Assembly: GCF_024496245.1 (NCBI RefSeq)
Contig: NZ_CP101740.1
Coordinates: 744,001 to 808,000 of the forward strand
DNA from: Sphingomonas qomolangmaensis
GTDB taxonomy: Bacteria > Pseudomonadota > Alphaproteobacteria > Sphingomonadales > Sphingomonadaceae
Direction of reading: 5' to 3'
DNA length: 64,000 nucleotides
Every line of letters starts with the position of its first letter. Position 1 is the stretch's first letter. Both the position numbers and the translations under genes were made by a program. Below, one piece after another: positions 1-10,939 of the stretch. The notes below the pieces were generated by a model that had not been told where the DNA came from, did no database searches, and saw only the letters and a program-made list of their open reading frames with translations.

Positions 1-3000
1 GCAGACCGCGCTCAACACCGCGCTGGCGCTCGCGCAGGACGGCACGCTCGAAAAATACGGCGTCCAGATGATCGGCGCCGATGCCGAGGCCATCGACAAG
101 GCCGAGGACCGGATCAAGTTCCGCGACGCGATGGACCGGATCGGCCTCGAAAGCGCGCGGTCGCGGATCGCGCATACCGTCGACGAGGCGCTGGCCGCGA
201 TCGAGCATACCGGGCTGCCCGCGATCATCCGCCCGAGCTTCACCTTGGGCGGCACCGGCGGCGGCGTGGCCTACAACCGCGAGGAGTTCGTCGAGATCGT
301 CCGCAGCGGGCTCGACGCCAGCCCGACGACCGAGGTGCTGATCGAGGAATCTTTGCTCGGCTGGAAAGAGTTCGAAATGGAGGTCGTCCGCGACAAGGCG
401 GACAATTGCATCATCGTGTGCGCGATCGAGAATATCGATCCGATGGGGGTGCATACCGGCGATTCGATCACCGTCGCCCCCGCGCTGACGCTGACCGACA
501 AGGAATATCAGATCATGCGCAACGCCAGCATCGCGGTGCTGCGCGAGATCGGCGTCGAAACCGGCGGATCGAACGTCCAGTTCGCGGTGAACCCCGCCGA
601 TGGCCGCTTGATCGTGATCGAGATGAACCCGCGCGTGTCGCGCTCGTCGGCGCTGGCGAGCAAAGCGACGGGCTTCCCGATCGCCAAGGTCGCGGCCAAG
701 CTGGCGGTGGGCTACACGCTCGACGAGATCACCAACGACATCACCGGCGCGACTCCGGCGGCGTTCGAGCCGACGATCGACTATGTCGTCACCAAGATCC
801 CGCGCTTTGCGTTCGAGAAGTTCAAGGGCGCCGAGGAAGTGCTGTCGACCGCGATGAAATCGGTCGGCGAAGTGATGGCGATCGGCCGCAGCATCCACGA
901 GAGCATGCAGAAGGCATTGCGCGGGCTCGAGACCGGGCTGTCGGGCTTCAACGATGTCGACCGGCTGATCGGTGCCCCTCGCGCGGAAATCGAGGCGGCG
1001 CTTTCGGTGGCCACGCCCGACCGGCTGCTGGTCGCGGCGCAGGCGCTGCGCGAGGGCATGACCGTTGCCGAAGTGCATGCGATCGCCAAATACGACCCCT
1101 GGTTCCTCGCGCGGATCGAAGAGATCGTGCTTGCCGAGAACGAGGTGCGCGCGGGCGGCCTGCCACGTGACGCGGCGGGCATGCGCCGGCTGAAGGCGAT
1201 GGGCTTCAGCGACAAGCGGCTCGCCTATCTGGCGCTGCAATCGGCGAACCTTCGCGGCGGCAGCGAGCGCTCGATCGCGCGCGGATCGGGGCTGATCCAC
1301 GAGGCGGTGGTCGCGATGACCGGCGGCGTGACCGAGAAGGAAGTGCGCGCGCTGCGCCACAAGCTGGGGGTGCGTCCGGTCTTCAAGCGGATCGACACCT
1401 GCGCCGCCGAGTTCGACGCCAAGACGCCCTATATGTACTCGACCTATGAAGGTCCGAGCTTCGGCGAGCCCGAATGCGAGAGCATGCCCACCTCCGCCAA
1501 GAAGATCGTGATCCTGGGCGGCGGACCCAACCGGATCGGGCAGGGGATCGAGTTCGATTATTGCTGCTGTCACGCCTGCTTCGCGCTGGCCGACGCCGGC
1601 TATGAAACGATCATGGTCAACTGCAACCCCGAGACCGTCAGCACCGATTACGACACCAGCGACCGGCTGTATTTCGAGCCGCTGACCGCCGAGGACGTGC
1701 TCGAAGTGCTCGAGGTCGAGAAGAGCAACGGCACGTTGGTAGGGGTAATCGTCCAGTTCGGCGGCCAGACCCCGCTCAACCTGGCACAGGCGCTCGAGGA
1801 TGCGGGGATCCCGATCCTGGGCACCAGCCCCGACGCGATCGACCTGGCCGAGGATCGCGAGCGCTTCGCCGCGCTGATCGCCAAGCTCAAGCTGCAACAG
1901 CCGGCCAACGGCATCGCGCGCAGCCGCGAGGAGGCGATCGCGGTGGCCGAACGCATCGGCTATCCGGTGCTGATGCGCCCGAGCTATGTGCTCGGCGGGC
2001 GCGCGATGGAGATCGTCGATGGTACGTCGCAGCTCGAATCCTATATCCAGACTGCGGTGCAGGTATCGGGCAACTCACCGGTATTGATCGATCAATATCT
2101 GCGCGACGCGATCGAGGTCGATGTCGATGCGATTTGCGACGGCACCGATGTCGTGGTGGCGGGCGTGCTCCAGCATATCGAGGAAGCCGGGGTCCATTCG
2201 GGCGACAGCGCCTGCTCGTTGCCCCCCTACAGCCTGCCCGCGGACATCATCGCCGAGATCGAGCGCCAGACCGTCGTGCTCGCGCATGCGCTGTCGGTAC
2301 GTGGGCTGATGAACATCCAGTTCGCGGTGAAGGATGGCGTGGTGTACCTGATCGAGGTCAATCCGCGCGCCAGCCGCACCGTGCCCTTCGTCGCCAAGGC
2401 GATTGGGGTGCCGATCGCCAAGATCGCGAGCCGGGTGATGGCGGGCGAGATGCTCGCCGACCTGCCCAAGATCGACTGGCGCGTCGATCACGTCGCGGTG
2501 AAGGAAGCCGTCTTCCCCTGGGGGCGCTTCGCCGGGGTCGATCCGGTGCTGTCGCCCGAAATGAAGTCGACCGGCGAAGTGATGGGGATCGATACCGATT
2601 TCGCGATCGCCTTCGCCAAGGCGCAATTGGGGGCGGGGACGATCCTGCCATCGAAGGGAACGGTGTTCGTCAGCGTCAAGGCGAGCGACAAGGCGGTAAT
2701 CCTGCCCGGCCTGCGTATCCTCGCCGATCTGGGCTTCACGATCATCGCCACCACCGGCACCGCCGATTTCCTGGCCGGGCAGGGGATCGCGGTCGAGCGG
2801 GTCAACAAGGTGGCACAGGGGCGGCCGCACATCGTCGATCGCATCCTCGATCGCCGGGTCGACCTGATCTTCAACACCACCGAGGGCTGGCAGTCGCTCA
2901 AGGATTCGTCGGACATTCGCCGGTCGGCGCTGGCGCAGAAGATTCCGTACTTCACCACTGCCACCGCCAGCGTTGCCGCGGCGCGCGCGATGGAGGCACT

Positions 3001-3061
3001 TTCGCGACAATCTCTTGAAGTAAGGCCGCTACAATCCTATTATTCGCGACTGCACAATTGA
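1..3061 (+). CDS. carB: Carbamoyl-phosphate synthase large subunit (5' end cut by window)
   Basis: Makes carbamoyl phosphate from bicarbonate, ATP and ammonia delivered by CarA, for pyrimidine and arginine synthesis in the cytoplasm. The reading frame is open from base 2, and the first residues (QTALN) match the conserved GGQTALN stretch of the first ATP-grasp half, so roughly 80 N-terminal residues lie outside the window. Two homologous synthetase halves are visible: the second begins near base 1500 with [20 protein letters not shown]. Both carry ATP-grasp metal-site motifs ([19 protein letters not shown] and [19 protein letters not shown]). The C-terminal MGS-like allosteric domain contains FNTTEG. 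The gene runs toward greA 76 bases downstream. The ATG at 68 is internal, not the start. Confidence 0.97.
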   Translation, partial: QTALNTALALAQDGTLEKYGVQMIGADAEAIDKAEDRIKFRDAMDRIGLESARSRIAHTVDEALAAIEHTGLPAIIRPSFTLGGTGGGVAYNREEFVEIVRSGLDASPTTEVLIEESLLGWKEFEMEVVRDKADNCIIVCAIENIDPMGVHTGDSITVAPALTLTDKEYQIMRNASIAVLREIGVETGGSNVQFAVNPADGRLIVIEMNPRVSRSSALASKATGFPIAKVAAKLAVGYTLDEITNDITGATPAAFEPTIDYVVTKIPRFAFEKFKGAEEVLSTAMKSVGEVMAIGRSIHESMQKALRGLETGLSGFNDVDRLIGAPRAEIEAALSVATPDRLLVAAQALREGMTVAEVHAIAKYDPWFLARIEEIVLAENEVRAGGLPRDAAGMRRLKAMGFSDKRLAYLALQSANLRGGSERSIARGSGLIHEAVVAMTGGVTEKEVRALRHKLGVRPVFKRIDTCAAEFDAKTPYMYSTYEGPSFGEPECESMPTSAKKIVILGGGPNRIGQGIEFDYCCCHACFALADAGYETIMVNCNPETVSTDYDTSDRLYFEPLTAEDVLEVLEVEKSNGTLVGVIVQFGGQTPLNLAQALEDAGIPILGTSPDAIDLAEDRERFAALIAKLKLQQPANGIARSREEAIAVAERIGYPVLMRPSYVLGGRAMEIVDGTSQLESYIQTAVQVSGNSPVLIDQYLRDAIEVDVDAICDGTDVVVAGVLQHIEEAGVHSGDSACSLPPYSLPADIIAEIERQTVVLAHALSVRGLMNIQFAVKDGVVYLIEVNPRASRTVPFVAKAIGVPIAKIASRVMAGEMLADLPKIDWRVDHVAVKEAVFPWGRFAGVDPVLSPEMKSTGEVMGIDTDFAIAFAKAQLGAGTILPSKGTVFVSVKASDKAVILPGLRILADLGFTIIATTGTADFLAGQGIAVERVNKVAQGRPHIVDRILDRRVDLIFNTTEGWQSLKDSSDIRRSALAQKIPYFTTATASVAAARAMEALSRQSLEVRPLQSYYSRLHN

Positions 3062-3109
3062 TCCCAACCCACAGGAACATCGGTGCGGGCGACCCGTTCG
3101 GGATCGCGC

Positions 3110-3124
3110 GATAAGCGACTTATC
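3110..3124. other. Short inverted repeat in the carB-greA gap
   Basis: GATAAG-CGA-CTTATC, a perfect 6-bp inverted repeat 14 bases before the greA ATG. It is too short to be a convincing terminator and could sit at the greA promoter or leader. The rest of the 76-base gap shows nothing else I can name. Confidence 0.3.
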
Positions 3125-3137
3125 AAGGATTGACGAC

Positions 3138-3614
3138 ATGGCGACGGTGGAAAAGATGCCGATGCTGGCCGAAGGGTATGAGACCCTGAGTGTCGAGCTC
3201 AAGCGGTTGAAGGCCGAACGTCCGTTGATCGTCGATGCGATCGAGGAAGCGCGCGCGCATGGCGATCTGTCGGAAAACGCCGAATATCACGCCGCCAAGG
3301 AACGCCAGGGCCAGATCGAGGCATCGCTGTCGGACATCGAGGACAAGCTGAGCCGCGCGCAGATCATCGATCCCAAGGAGCTTTCGGGCGACAAGATCGT
3401 GTTCGGTGCGACGGTGACGCTGCTCGACGACGACGACAAGCCGGTGAAGTACCAGATTGTCGGTCAGACCGAGGCTGACGCCAAGACCGGCCGCATCAGC
3501 TATAACTCTCCGCTGGGCCGCGCGTTGATCGGCCGCAAGGTCGACGAAGAGGTCGAAGTGACGGTGCCGTCAGGCGATCGCTATTACGTCGTGTCGAAGA
3601 TCGAGTTCATCTGA
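3138..3614 (+). CDS. greA: Transcription elongation factor GreA
   Basis: Binds the RNA polymerase secondary channel and stimulates transcript cleavage in backtracked complexes. At 158 residues it has the normal family length. The N-terminal coiled-coil hairpin carries the acidic tip motif [17 protein letters not shown], which coordinates the catalytic magnesium, followed by the FKBP-like C-terminal domain ([23 protein letters not shown]). The ATG is preceded by AAGGATTGACGAC, with a purine-rich ribosome site at suitable distance. A rhomboid gene starts 5 bases after the stop, so the two are probably cotranscribed. A second Gre factor (GreB type) lies near 58 kb. Confidence 0.96.
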   Translation: MATVEKMPMLAEGYETLSVELKRLKAERPLIVDAIEEARAHGDLSENAEYHAAKERQGQIEASLSDIEDKLSRAQIIDPKELSGDKIVFGATVTLLDDDDKPVKYQIVGQTEADAKTGRISYNSPLGRALIGRKVDEEVEVTVPSGDRYYVVSKIEFI

Positions 3615-3619
3615 CACCG

Positions 3620-4258
3620 ATGCTCGAAAAGGCGCCCGCCACCGCCGCGATCGGGGCGGTGACGGCGTTCATCGGCCTGGCGCTGATCCTGACCGGCAAT
3701 GTCGATTATACTGCGGTATATGCCGGGTTCATTCCCGCGCGTTTCGGCGGGGCAGAGGCGGGGTTTCTCAACGACGCCGGCTTGCTGCCCGCATGGCTGA
3801 CGCCGTTCAGCGCCACGCTGGTGCATGGCGGGTTCACCCACCTGCTTTTCAACATGGTGATGCTACTGATCGTCGGGAAGGCGACCGAGATCGCAATCGG
3901 CACGCGCGGGATCCTCGCGCTGTATCTGGTGGGCGCGGTCGCCTCGGTCTTCGCGCACTGGGTGATCGATCCGAATTCGACCCAGCCGATGATCGGCGCT
4001 AGCGGCGCGGTGTCGGCGATCGTTGGGGCCTATGCGATTCTGTACGGGCGTCAGCGCACCGGCGCGATCGGGCCGTTCTCGCCGCGGCTCGTGCAGATCG
4101 CGTGGCTGATCGGCGCGTGGACCGCGATCAACCTGCTGATCGGGTTTCTGACCGCGGGGACCGACTCGCCGATCGCAGCGGCGGCTCACGTCGGTGGGTT
4201 TATCGCTGGCGTGGTGCTGGTGCGACCGTTGCTCGAGTGGCAGTGGCGCGAGGCTTGA
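3620..4258 (+). CDS. Rhomboid family intramembrane serine protease
   Basis: Predicted inner-membrane protease of 212 residues with about six hydrophobic segments. The rhomboid signature is intact: HGGFTHLLFN (Asn78 of the oxyanion hole), GASGA (nucleophile Ser128) and AAAHVGGF (catalytic His190). Substrates cannot be predicted from sequence. It starts 5 bases after the greA stop, so it is likely translated from the same message. Downstream is a nested inverted repeat shared with the convergent DUF4170 gene. Family assignment is firm; biological role is open. Confidence 0.92.
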   Translation: MLEKAPATAAIGAVTAFIGLALILTGNVDYTAVYAGFIPARFGGAEAGFLNDAGLLPAWLTPFSATLVHGGFTHLLFNMVMLLIVGKATEIAIGTRGILALYLVGAVASVFAHWVIDPNSTQPMIGASGAVSAIVGAYAILYGRQRTGAIGPFSPRLVQIAWLIGAWTAINLLIGFLTAGTDSPIAAAAHVGGFIAGVVLVRPLLEWQWREA

Positions 4259-4267
4259 TAAGCCGGG

Positions 4268-4389
4268 CCGTTCGTCCTGAGTAGCCATTGAGCTGGTCGA
4301 AATGGCGTATCGAAGGATCGGGCGCGGTCCGGGCGATGTCCTTCGATACGGGTTTTCGGCTTCGCTCAGCCCCTACTCAGGACGAACGG
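4268..4389. repeat. Nested inverted repeat between convergent genes
   Basis: Outer arms are a perfect 17-bp inverted repeat (4268-4284 CCGTTCGTCCTGAGTAG and 4373-4389). Inside is a second perfect 12-bp pair (4306-4317 CGTATCGAAGGA and 4339-4350). The motifs resemble the dispersed extragenic TTCGTCCTGAG/TCGAAGGA repeats common in proteobacterial genomes. It fills the gap between the convergent rhomboid and DUF4170 genes and may also end transcription from both sides. A related element lies at 41026-41103. Confidence 0.85.
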
Positions 4390-4396
4390 TGTAAGT

Positions 4397-4627
4397 TCAC
4401 CCCCCTCGAACCAGTTCGGGATCGGGCTCGAGCAGGCGGTGCAAATGCACCACGACATATTTCATCTCGGCATCGTCGACGGTCCGCTGGGCTGCGCCGC
4501 GCCACGCCTTTTCGGCGCTCGCATAGTCGGCGAACACCCCGACGATGTCGATCGTCTCCAGATCGTTGAAATCGAGCGTCCGCGGGTCGGCCACGCGGCC
4601 GCCGAACACCAGATGCAGCTTGCTCAT
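4397..4627 (-). CDS. DUF4170 domain protein
   Basis: A 76-residue soluble protein of unknown function. The sequence MSKLHLVFGGRVADPRTLDF, followed by DIVGVFADYASAEKAWRGAAQ and KYVVVHLHRLLEPD, matches what I know of the alphaproteobacterial DUF4170 family. I place the start at the ATG at 4627, because the 16 extra upstream residues in the open frame overlap the terminator of the preceding operon. No partner is suggested by the neighbourhood. Confidence 0.78.
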   Translation of the reverse strand: MSKLHLVFGGRVADPRTLDFNDLETIDIVGVFADYASAEKAWRGAAQRTVDDAEMKYVVVHLHRLLEPDPELVRGG

Positions 4628-4654
4628 CGCTTGGGGCCTTCCGGTTGTTGCAAA

Positions 4655-4683
4655 TTCGCCCCGCGCATAAAGCACGGGGCGAA
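4655..4683 (-). terminator. Probable rho-independent terminator of the 4725-6488 operon
   Basis: A perfect 9-bp stem (TTCGCCCCG 4655-4663 with CGGGGCGAA 4675-4683). On the minus strand it ends in a short T-rich tail (AATTTG). It sits 42 bases beyond the last gene of the minus-strand cassette and just before the DUF4170 gene. Confidence 0.65.
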
Positions 4684-4724
4684 ATCCTCAACCCGCCAGA
4701 TGCTGCACCGCGGCGCAGCTTGCG

Positions 4725-5183
4725 TCAGGCGGTGGTGGCGCCGGCACGCGCCGCTTGAATCACGGCTTCGACGACCGAGCCGGCCTTTTCCTTCGCGTTG
4801 CTCTTGTCGGGCACCAGGCCGCTGAGTTCCTGCTTGCCCTGATCGCGCGCCGCCCGCACCGCAGCGCTCGCGCTTTCGTTCAGGCGCTTGCCAATCGGCC
4901 CCAGATGCCGCGCTTCGGCTTGGGTACGCGGCAGCAACGCGCCGATCGCGACGCCGACCGCGATGCCGCCGACCAGCGCTGCCAGCGGGTTCGATTCAAT
5001 GCCGTCGACTGCCTGATGCACCGCGTCGCCGGTCGTCTTGCGCGTCGCGTCATAGGCGTGAACGACGGTTTCACGCGTCTTGTCGACGGCGAGCGCGGTC
5101 TGCGCCTTGGTCGTGTCGAACGCCTGTGCCGCGGCGTCCTTGGTGCGATCGACGATCGAGTGGTCGTGGTCGGTCATGTTCAT
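4725..5183 (-). CDS. DUF883/YqjD-like membrane-anchored protein
   Basis: A 152-residue protein with a long, charged, Ala-rich helical N-terminal region. Then comes a Gly/Ala-rich membrane segment (NPLAALVGGIAVGVAIGALL, about residues 64-83) preceded by ESNP, and a helical tail. This layout resembles the ElaB/YqjD (DUF883) family, whose E. coli members tether ribosomes to the inner membrane in stationary phase. It is last in a four-gene minus-strand operon; its ATG overlaps the stop of the upstream gene as ATGA. The DUF883 assignment rests on architecture more than motif, so it is moderate. Confidence 0.65.
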   Translation of the reverse strand: MNMTDHDHSIVDRTKDAAAQAFDTTKAQTALAVDKTRETVVHAYDATRKTTGDAVHQAVDGIESNPLAALVGGIAVGVAIGALLPRTQAEARHLGPIGKRLNESASAAVRAARDQGKQELSGLVPDKSNAKEKAGSVVEAVIQAARAGATTA

Positions 5184-5503
5184 ATTCCTTGCTTAGCGGC
5201 GTCCTGCCGGCTGATGGTCGGGAATTCCTGGCTCAGTTGATCTTCGGGTTTAGGCGCCTCGCGGCGGCGGAGCAGACGATGCCGCGCGGCGAACAGCAGT
5301 ACCGCGGCCAGCCCCGCCGCAGCGGCGCCCGGGCGCGCCCGGATCTCGCTGTTGGCGCTTTCGATCGCGGTCGCCGCTTTCACGCTGACGCGATCGGCGA
5401 TCACCGCAGGGGTGAGCGCATGGCGAACGGCTCTGACATCAGCCGCCAATACGTTGCGCGCCGCATCGGCCTCGCGCCGCGCCATTTGTACCTTCGCACT
5501 CAT
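5180..5503 (-). CDS. DUF3618/YqjK-like small membrane protein
   Basis: A 107-residue protein: a charged helix (about residues 1-55), then one membrane-proximal Ala-rich segment (RPGAAAAGLAAVLLFAARHR) and a short basic/acidic tail. The arrangement resembles DUF3618 and E. coli YqjK. I start it at the ATG at 5503, which overlaps the stop of the holin-X gene as ATGA, rather than the longer open frame beginning at 5614 inside that gene. Its own stop overlaps the next start in the same way. Function unknown; probably part of a membrane stress module with its neighbours. Confidence 0.6.
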   Translation of the reverse strand: MSAKVQMARREADAARNVLAADVRAVRHALTPAVIADRVSVKAATAIESANSEIRARPGAAAAGLAAVLLFAARHRLLRRREAPKPEDQLSQEFPTISRQDAAKQGI

Positions 5504-5856
5504 GACGTCATATCCGACACCGGCCGGGTCGCGCGGCGTATCTTGCCTAGCGCCAGCCAGCCTAGAAGGCCCGCCAGCGCTAGGGTGGCGAGCACCACCA
5601 CCAGCGTCGCCCACCCCGGCCCGATCGCCGGCGCCAGCGTGAGCACGATGCCCACCAGCGCCGCGATCAATGCTGCTTGGACGAGCGCCAATGCCGCAAC
5701 GCCGAAGGCGATGCCGACTCCCGCGTCACCGCCGCGATCGCCGGCGAGCGCCTTGTAATAGGCAAGCTCGGCTTGGCTCCAGCGCTTGGCATCCTCGACC
5801 GTGCGCGCGACCAAGGTGGTCACGCCCGGTTGTTGCGGCTCACCGCCGATCGCCAT
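5500..5856 (-). CDS. Phage holin family protein (Holin-X/YqjE-like)
   Basis: A 118-residue inner-membrane protein with two strong hydrophobic segments (AGVGIAFGVAALALVQAALI and WATLVVVLATLALAGLLGWL) after a short cytoplasmic helix containing DAKRWSQAELAYYKAL. This fits the PF07332 family, which includes E. coli YqjE. Despite the name there is no sign of a prophage here. I start at the ATG at 5856 because the extra residues upstream run into the start region of the preceding gene. It is coupled by ATGA overlap to the DUF3618-like gene. Confidence 0.75.
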   Translation of the reverse strand: MAIGGEPQQPGVTTLVARTVEDAKRWSQAELAYYKALAGDRGGDAGVGIAFGVAALALVQAALIAALVGIVLTLAPAIGPGWATLVVVLATLALAGLLGWLALGKIRRATRPVSDMTS

Positions 5857-5891
5857 GCCGTCGCTCCCCGTTCGCGATGTCGCCCAACGCG

Positions 5892-6488
5892 TCACGCGCG
5901 CGGAGTGCCGCCAACGGTGGGGTCGCTCGCGTCGGCGACGCCATCGACACCCGCCTTGATGATGCGCGCCAGCACGAAGCCGAGTGCGGCGGCGGTTCCG
6001 ATCGCAATCGCCGGGCTCTTGCGGACGAAGACGCGAGCGTCGTCGAGCAGTTCGTCGACTTCGCGCGTGCGCAACGTTTCGGCGAAGCCACCGATCTGGT
6101 CGGCGGCCGAACGTGCATATTGGCCATATTGCGCACCGAGCTTTTCATCGACCGTGTCGGCGGCGTCGCTCATCATCCGCGAGAATTCGTCGAGTGCGCC
6201 CGATGCCTTCGCCTTGCCGTCGCCGGCGAACGAGCGCGCCTTGTCGGCCGCCTGGCTGCCAAGCTTGCTGGCTTCTTCCTTGATCGTCTCGGCGGCGGTC
6301 CGCTTGGCAGCGCCGTCGTTCAGGCCGGCGGCGGCGTCGAACTCGACTGTCCCGATGTCTTCGAGCTTGGGAGCAGGTTCGAAGCTTACGGTGTCGCTGG
6401 CACCGGTATTGCTACCGCCGCCGTTGCTGTTGGTCGCGTTTGTCGGCTCGAAGCCAACCGGCTGGTTGCCCAATTTCGTGTCTTCCAT
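5892..6488 (-). CDS. DUF883-like membrane-anchored helical protein, first gene of cassette
   Basis: A 198-residue protein with a disordered Gly/Asn-rich N terminus (about residues 1-50), then long Ala/Lys/Asp-rich amphipathic helices. A C-terminal hydrophobic segment (SPAIAIGTAAALGFVLARII) is preceded by FVRKSP, as in DUF883 proteins. The start at 6488 has an excellent ribosome site (GGAGGATTTGAC). It leads the operon holin-X, DUF3618-like and a second DUF883-like gene. Function is inferred only by resemblance to the E. coli yqjCDEK cluster, whose YqjD binds ribosomes. Confidence 0.65.
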   Translation of the reverse strand: MEDTKLGNQPVGFEPTNATNSNGGGSNTGASDTVSFEPAPKLEDIGTVEFDAAAGLNDGAAKRTAAETIKEEASKLGSQAADKARSFAGDGKAKASGALDEFSRMMSDAADTVDEKLGAQYGQYARSAADQIGGFAETLRTREVDELLDDARVFVRKSPAIAIGTAAALGFVLARIIKAGVDGVADASDPTVGGTPRA

Positions 6489-6615
6489 GTCAAATCCTCC
6501 GTCGTTCGAACGAAGAACCGCACGGGATCGTCGCGGTTCCATCACGCTGACGAATTGCCCGCCGACTACGAACCCGATACAGGCGGCGGCGCCATTCTGG
6601 TCCCAACCGACATAG

Positions 6616-7911
<1,296 letters not shown>

Positions 7912-7942
7912 TTCGCGCAACGTAAGCGTCGATAGCTGGGCG

Positions 7943-8266
7943 ATGCTCCGCGTTGTTCAGAAATCGAAGCTTCAGATGATGCTGCAGAGCGCCGGCATGC
8001 CGGCGCTCGCGATCATTTTCATGGGGTTCTTCGGCTATTATGCGGTGCTCGGCCCCAATGGCGTCGTCGCCTATCGCGAATATACCCGTCAGATCGAGCG
8101 CAAGGAGGTCGAGTTCGCTGCGCTCGAAAAGCGCCGCGCCGAACTGCGCAACGAAGTCCGGCTGCTCGATCCGCAACGCGGCGCCAACCCCGACATGGTC
8201 GACGAACTGGTCCGCAAGGAACTGAACGTCGCGCATCCCGATGAGATCATCGTTCCGCTGAACTGA
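7943..8266 (+). CDS. ftsB: Septum formation initiator FtsB/DivIC
   Basis: A bitopic division protein that forms the FtsQLB complex at the septum. It has 107 residues: a short cytoplasmic N terminus, one membrane segment (MPALAIIFMGFFGYYAVLGP), then a periplasmic coiled coil (YTRQIERKEVEFAALEKRRA) and the short C-terminal domain LNVAHPDEIIVPLN. I choose the ATG at 7943 because the longer open frame would overlap the end of eno with no matching residues. Position directly after eno supports the identification. Confidence 0.88.
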   Translation: MLRVVQKSKLQMMLQSAGMPALAIIFMGFFGYYAVLGPNGVVAYREYTRQIERKEVEFAALEKRRAELRNEVRLLDPQRGANPDMVDELVRKELNVAHPDEIIVPLN

Positions 8267-8320
8267 TGTTCCTCTCCGCTCGGCGCGTGGCTGGCGGCTG
8301 AACGCTGGTGTAGGCATGCC

Positions 8321-8356
8321 CTTCCCCGACCCCTCCCGCAGGCGGGAGGGGGGAAG
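8321..8356. repeat. GC-rich inverted repeat between ftsB and pdhA
   Basis: CTTCCCC (8321-8327) pairs with GGGGAAG (8350-8356) around an inner stem, CCCTCCCG with CGGGAGGG. It belongs to the CCCTCTCCCG..CGGGAGAGGG type of extragenic repeat that recurs at 28.6 and 28.7 kb. It may serve as a terminator for the eno-ftsB message. The remaining 188-base gap contains only the pdhA leader. Confidence 0.7.
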
Positions 8357-8454
8357 TAGGGTCAAAATCCCCTACGGCGTTGCGCATCCCCGACAAACGC
8401 GCTTATAGCCGCCTCCACTGCTTCCCGCTCCCCAGGAACGAGGTTTATCCGATC

Positions 8455-9504
8455 GTGGCCAAGGCACCGGCGCGTACCGCCAACAGCGAACCCGCAACCC
8501 CCAATCGCGAACGGCCCGAACAGCCCACGCGCTACGAAGCCTCGAAAGAAGAGCTTCTCGATTTCTACCAGCAGATGCTGCTGATCCGCCGCTTCGAGGA
8601 AAAGGCCGGCCAGCTCTATGGCCTCGGCCTGATCGGCGGCTTCTGCCATCTGTATATCGGCCAGGAGGCCGTCGCGGTCGGACTCCAGTCGGCGCTGCAG
8701 CCGGGCAAGGACAGCGTCATCACCGGCTATCGCGACCATGGCCATATGCTGGCCTATGGCATCGATCCCAAGGTGATCATGGCCGAGCTGACCGGGCGCG
8801 CTGCGGGCATCTCGCAGGGCAAGGGCGGGTCGATGCACATGTTCTCAACCGAGCATAAGTTCTTCGGCGGCCACGGCATCGTCGGCGCGCAGGTGTCGCT
8901 CGGCGCTGGGCTCGCGTTCAAGCACAAATACGATGAGGATGGCGGCGTCTGCCTGACATATTTCGGCGATGGCGCCGCGAACCAGGGCCAGGTGTACGAA
9001 AGCTTCAACATGGCCGAGCTGTGGAAGCTGCCGATCATCTTCGTGATCGAGAACAACCAGTACGCGATGGGTACGTCGGTCAACCGCGCGTCGGCCGAGG
9101 ACCAGTTGTACAAGCGCGGCGAGAGCTTTCGTATCCCAGGGCTGCAGATCGACGGCATGGACGTGCTCGCCTGCCGTGCCGCGGCCGAGACCGCGCTGGC
9201 ATGGGTCCGCGCGGGCAAGGGGCCGATCATCCTCGAGATGAAGACCTATCGCTATCGCGGCCATTCGATGTCCGATCCGGCGAAATACCGCTCGCGCGAG
9301 GAAGTGCAGGCGATGCGCGACAAGTCCGATCCGATCGAAGCGCTCAAGCGCGAGCTCGAGGCGATCGGCGTGACCGATGCCGAATTGAAGGCGACCGAAC
9401 AGGCGATCCGCAAGGTGGTGAACGAAGCCGCCGACTTCGCCGAGTCGACCCCTGAGCCCGCTCCGGCCGAATTGTACACCGACGTCCTGGTGGAGAAGTA
9501 TTGA
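8455..9504 (+). CDS. pdhA: Pyruvate dehydrogenase E1 component, alpha subunit
   Basis: Thiamine-diphosphate-dependent decarboxylation of pyruvate, together with PdhB, feeding acetyl-CoA synthesis. The TPP-binding motif GDGAANQGQ runs on to [10 protein letters not shown]. The [15 protein letters not shown] loop near the C terminus is typical of E1-alpha. I start at the GTG at 8455 (349 residues), preceded by AGGAACGAGG, rather than at the ATG at 8380, which would add an unlike tail inside the repeat-containing spacer. pdhB begins one base after the stop, so the pair is translationally coupled. No E2 or E3 gene lies within the window. Confidence 0.95.
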   Translation: MAKAPARTANSEPATPNRERPEQPTRYEASKEELLDFYQQMLLIRRFEEKAGQLYGLGLIGGFCHLYIGQEAVAVGLQSALQPGKDSVITGYRDHGHMLAYGIDPKVIMAELTGRAAGISQGKGGSMHMFSTEHKFFGGHGIVGAQVSLGAGLAFKHKYDEDGGVCLTYFGDGAANQGQVYESFNMAELWKLPIIFVIENNQYAMGTSVNRASAEDQLYKRGESFRIPGLQIDGMDVLACRAAAETALAWVRAGKGPIILEMKTYRYRGHSMSDPAKYRSREEVQAMRDKSDPIEALKRELEAIGVTDAELKATEQAIRKVVNEAADFAESTPEPAPAELYTDVLVEKY

Positions 9505-9505
9505 G

Positions 9506-10939
9506 ATGGCGATCGAACTGAAGATGCCGGCGCTGTCGCCCACGATGGAAGAGGGCACGCTGGCCAAGTGGCTGGTCAAGGAAGGCGACGCGGTCAAATC
9601 AGGCGACATCCTCGCCGAGATCGAGACCGACAAGGCGACGATGGAATTCGAGGCGATCGACGAAGGCATCGTGTCGCAGATCCTGGTCGCCGAGGGCACC
9701 GATGGCGTGAAGGTCGGCACCGTGATCGCGATGATCGCCGAGGAAGGCGAGGACGCCTCCGCCGCGCCCGCGCCCAAGGTCGAAGCGCCGAAGGATGATG
9801 CAAAGACCGAAACGCCGTCGGACCAGCAGGCCGAGCCGATCACCGCCGGCGGCGGCGCACCCGAGCCCAAGGAAACCGGCACGACGCAGCTGACGCAGTC
9901 GGCGGAGAAGACCGGCGACCGCCAGCCTGAAATCCCCGAAGGCACCGAGATGGTGAAGACCACCGTCCGCGAGGCGCTTCGCGATGCGATGGCCGAAGAG
10001 ATGCGCGCGGACCCCAGGGTCTTCGTAATGGGCGAGGAAGTCGCCGAATATCAGGGCGCGTACAAGGTCACGCAGGGGCTGCTCGAGGAGTTCGGCCCGA
10101 AGCGCGTGATCGACACGCCGATCACCGAATATGGCTTTGCCGGCATCGGCACCGGCGCGGCGATGGGCGGCCTGCGCCCGATCGTCGAGTTCATGACCTT
10201 CAACTTCGCGATGCAGGCGATCGACCACATCATCAATTCGGCGGCCAAGACCAATTACATGTCGGGCGGCCAGATGCGTTGCCCGGTGGTGTTCCGCGGT
10301 CCCAACGGCGCCGCCACCCGCGTCGGCGCGCAGCATTCGCAGAATTACGGCCCCTGGTATGCCAGCGTCCCCGGCCTGATCGTGATCGCGCCCTATGACG
10401 CCGCCGATGCCAAGGGGTTGCTGAAGGCCGCGATCCGCACCCAGGATCCGGTGGTCTTCCTCGAAAACGAGCTGATGTACGGGCGCAGCTTCGACGTGCC
10501 CAAGCTCGACGATTTCGTGCTGCCGATCGGCAAGGCGCGGATCATGAAGCCCGGCAAGGACGTGACGATCGTCAGCTATTCGATCGGCGTCGGGCTCGCG
10601 CTCGAAGCCGCCGAGACGCTGGCGGGCGAGGGGATCGACGCCGAGGTGATCGACCTGCGCACGCTGCGCCCTCTCGATACCGCGACGGTGCTGGAGAGCT
10701 TGAAGAAGACCAACCGCATGGTCGTGGTCGAGGAAGGCTGGCCGACCTGCTCGATCGCGTCCGAGTTGGCGGCGGTGGTGATGGAGCAGGGCTTCGACGA
10801 TCTCGACGCCCCGGTGCTGCGCGTCGCCAACGAAGACGTGCCGCTGCCCTATGCCGCCAACCTGGAAAAGCTGGCGCTGATCGATGCGCCGCGGGTGGTG
10901 GCGGCGGTAAAGAAGGTAACCTACCGCTCAGGTAGCTGA
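9506..10939 (+). CDS. pdhB: Pyruvate dehydrogenase E1 beta subunit with N-terminal lipoyl domain
   Basis: A 477-residue E1-beta subunit carrying a biotinyl/lipoyl domain at residues 1-80, with the lipoylated Lys in [14 protein letters not shown] Pro/Ala/Glu-rich linker (about 80-150) leads to the transketolase-like pyrimidine-binding domain ([19 protein letters not shown]) and the C-terminal transketolase domain ending near [17 protein letters not shown] lipoyl domain on E1-beta is known from alphaproteobacteria such as Zymomonas and Sinorhizobium, so it is characteristic rather than aberrant. Its last 12 bases overlap, tail to tail, with a minus-strand TadE-like gene. Confidence 0.96.
   Translation: MAIELKMPALSPTMEEGTLAKWLVKEGDAVKSGDILAEIETDKATMEFEAIDEGIVSQILVAEGTDGVKVGTVIAMIAEEGEDASAAPAPKVEAPKDDAKTETPSDQQAEPITAGGGAPEPKETGTTQLTQSAEKTGDRQPEIPEGTEMVKTTVREALRDAMAEEMRADPRVFVMGEEVAEYQGAYKVTQGLLEEFGPKRVIDTPITEYGFAGIGTGAAMGGLRPIVEFMTFNFAMQAIDHIINSAAKTNYMSGGQMRCPVVFRGPNGAATRVGAQHSQNYGPWYASVPGLIVIAPYDAADAKGLLKAAIRTQDPVVFLENELMYGRSFDVPKLDDFVLPIGKARIMKPGKDVTIVSYSIGVGLALEAAETLAGEGIDAEVIDLRTLRPLDTATVLESLKKTNRMVVVEEGWPTCSIASELAAVVMEQGFDDLDAPVLRVANEDVPLPYAANLEKLALIDAPRVVAAVKKVTYRSGS

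Noticed and set aside
2075..3010. Long antisense open frame (311 codons) opposite carB
   Set aside because: Composition-driven shadow of a GC-rich gene; no domain resemblance, and carB is intact on the other strand.
5500..5856. Prophage remnant suggested by a 'phage holin' family protein
   Set aside because: No lysin, capsid or integrase genes nearby; the Holin-X family includes chromosomal YqjE-type stress proteins.
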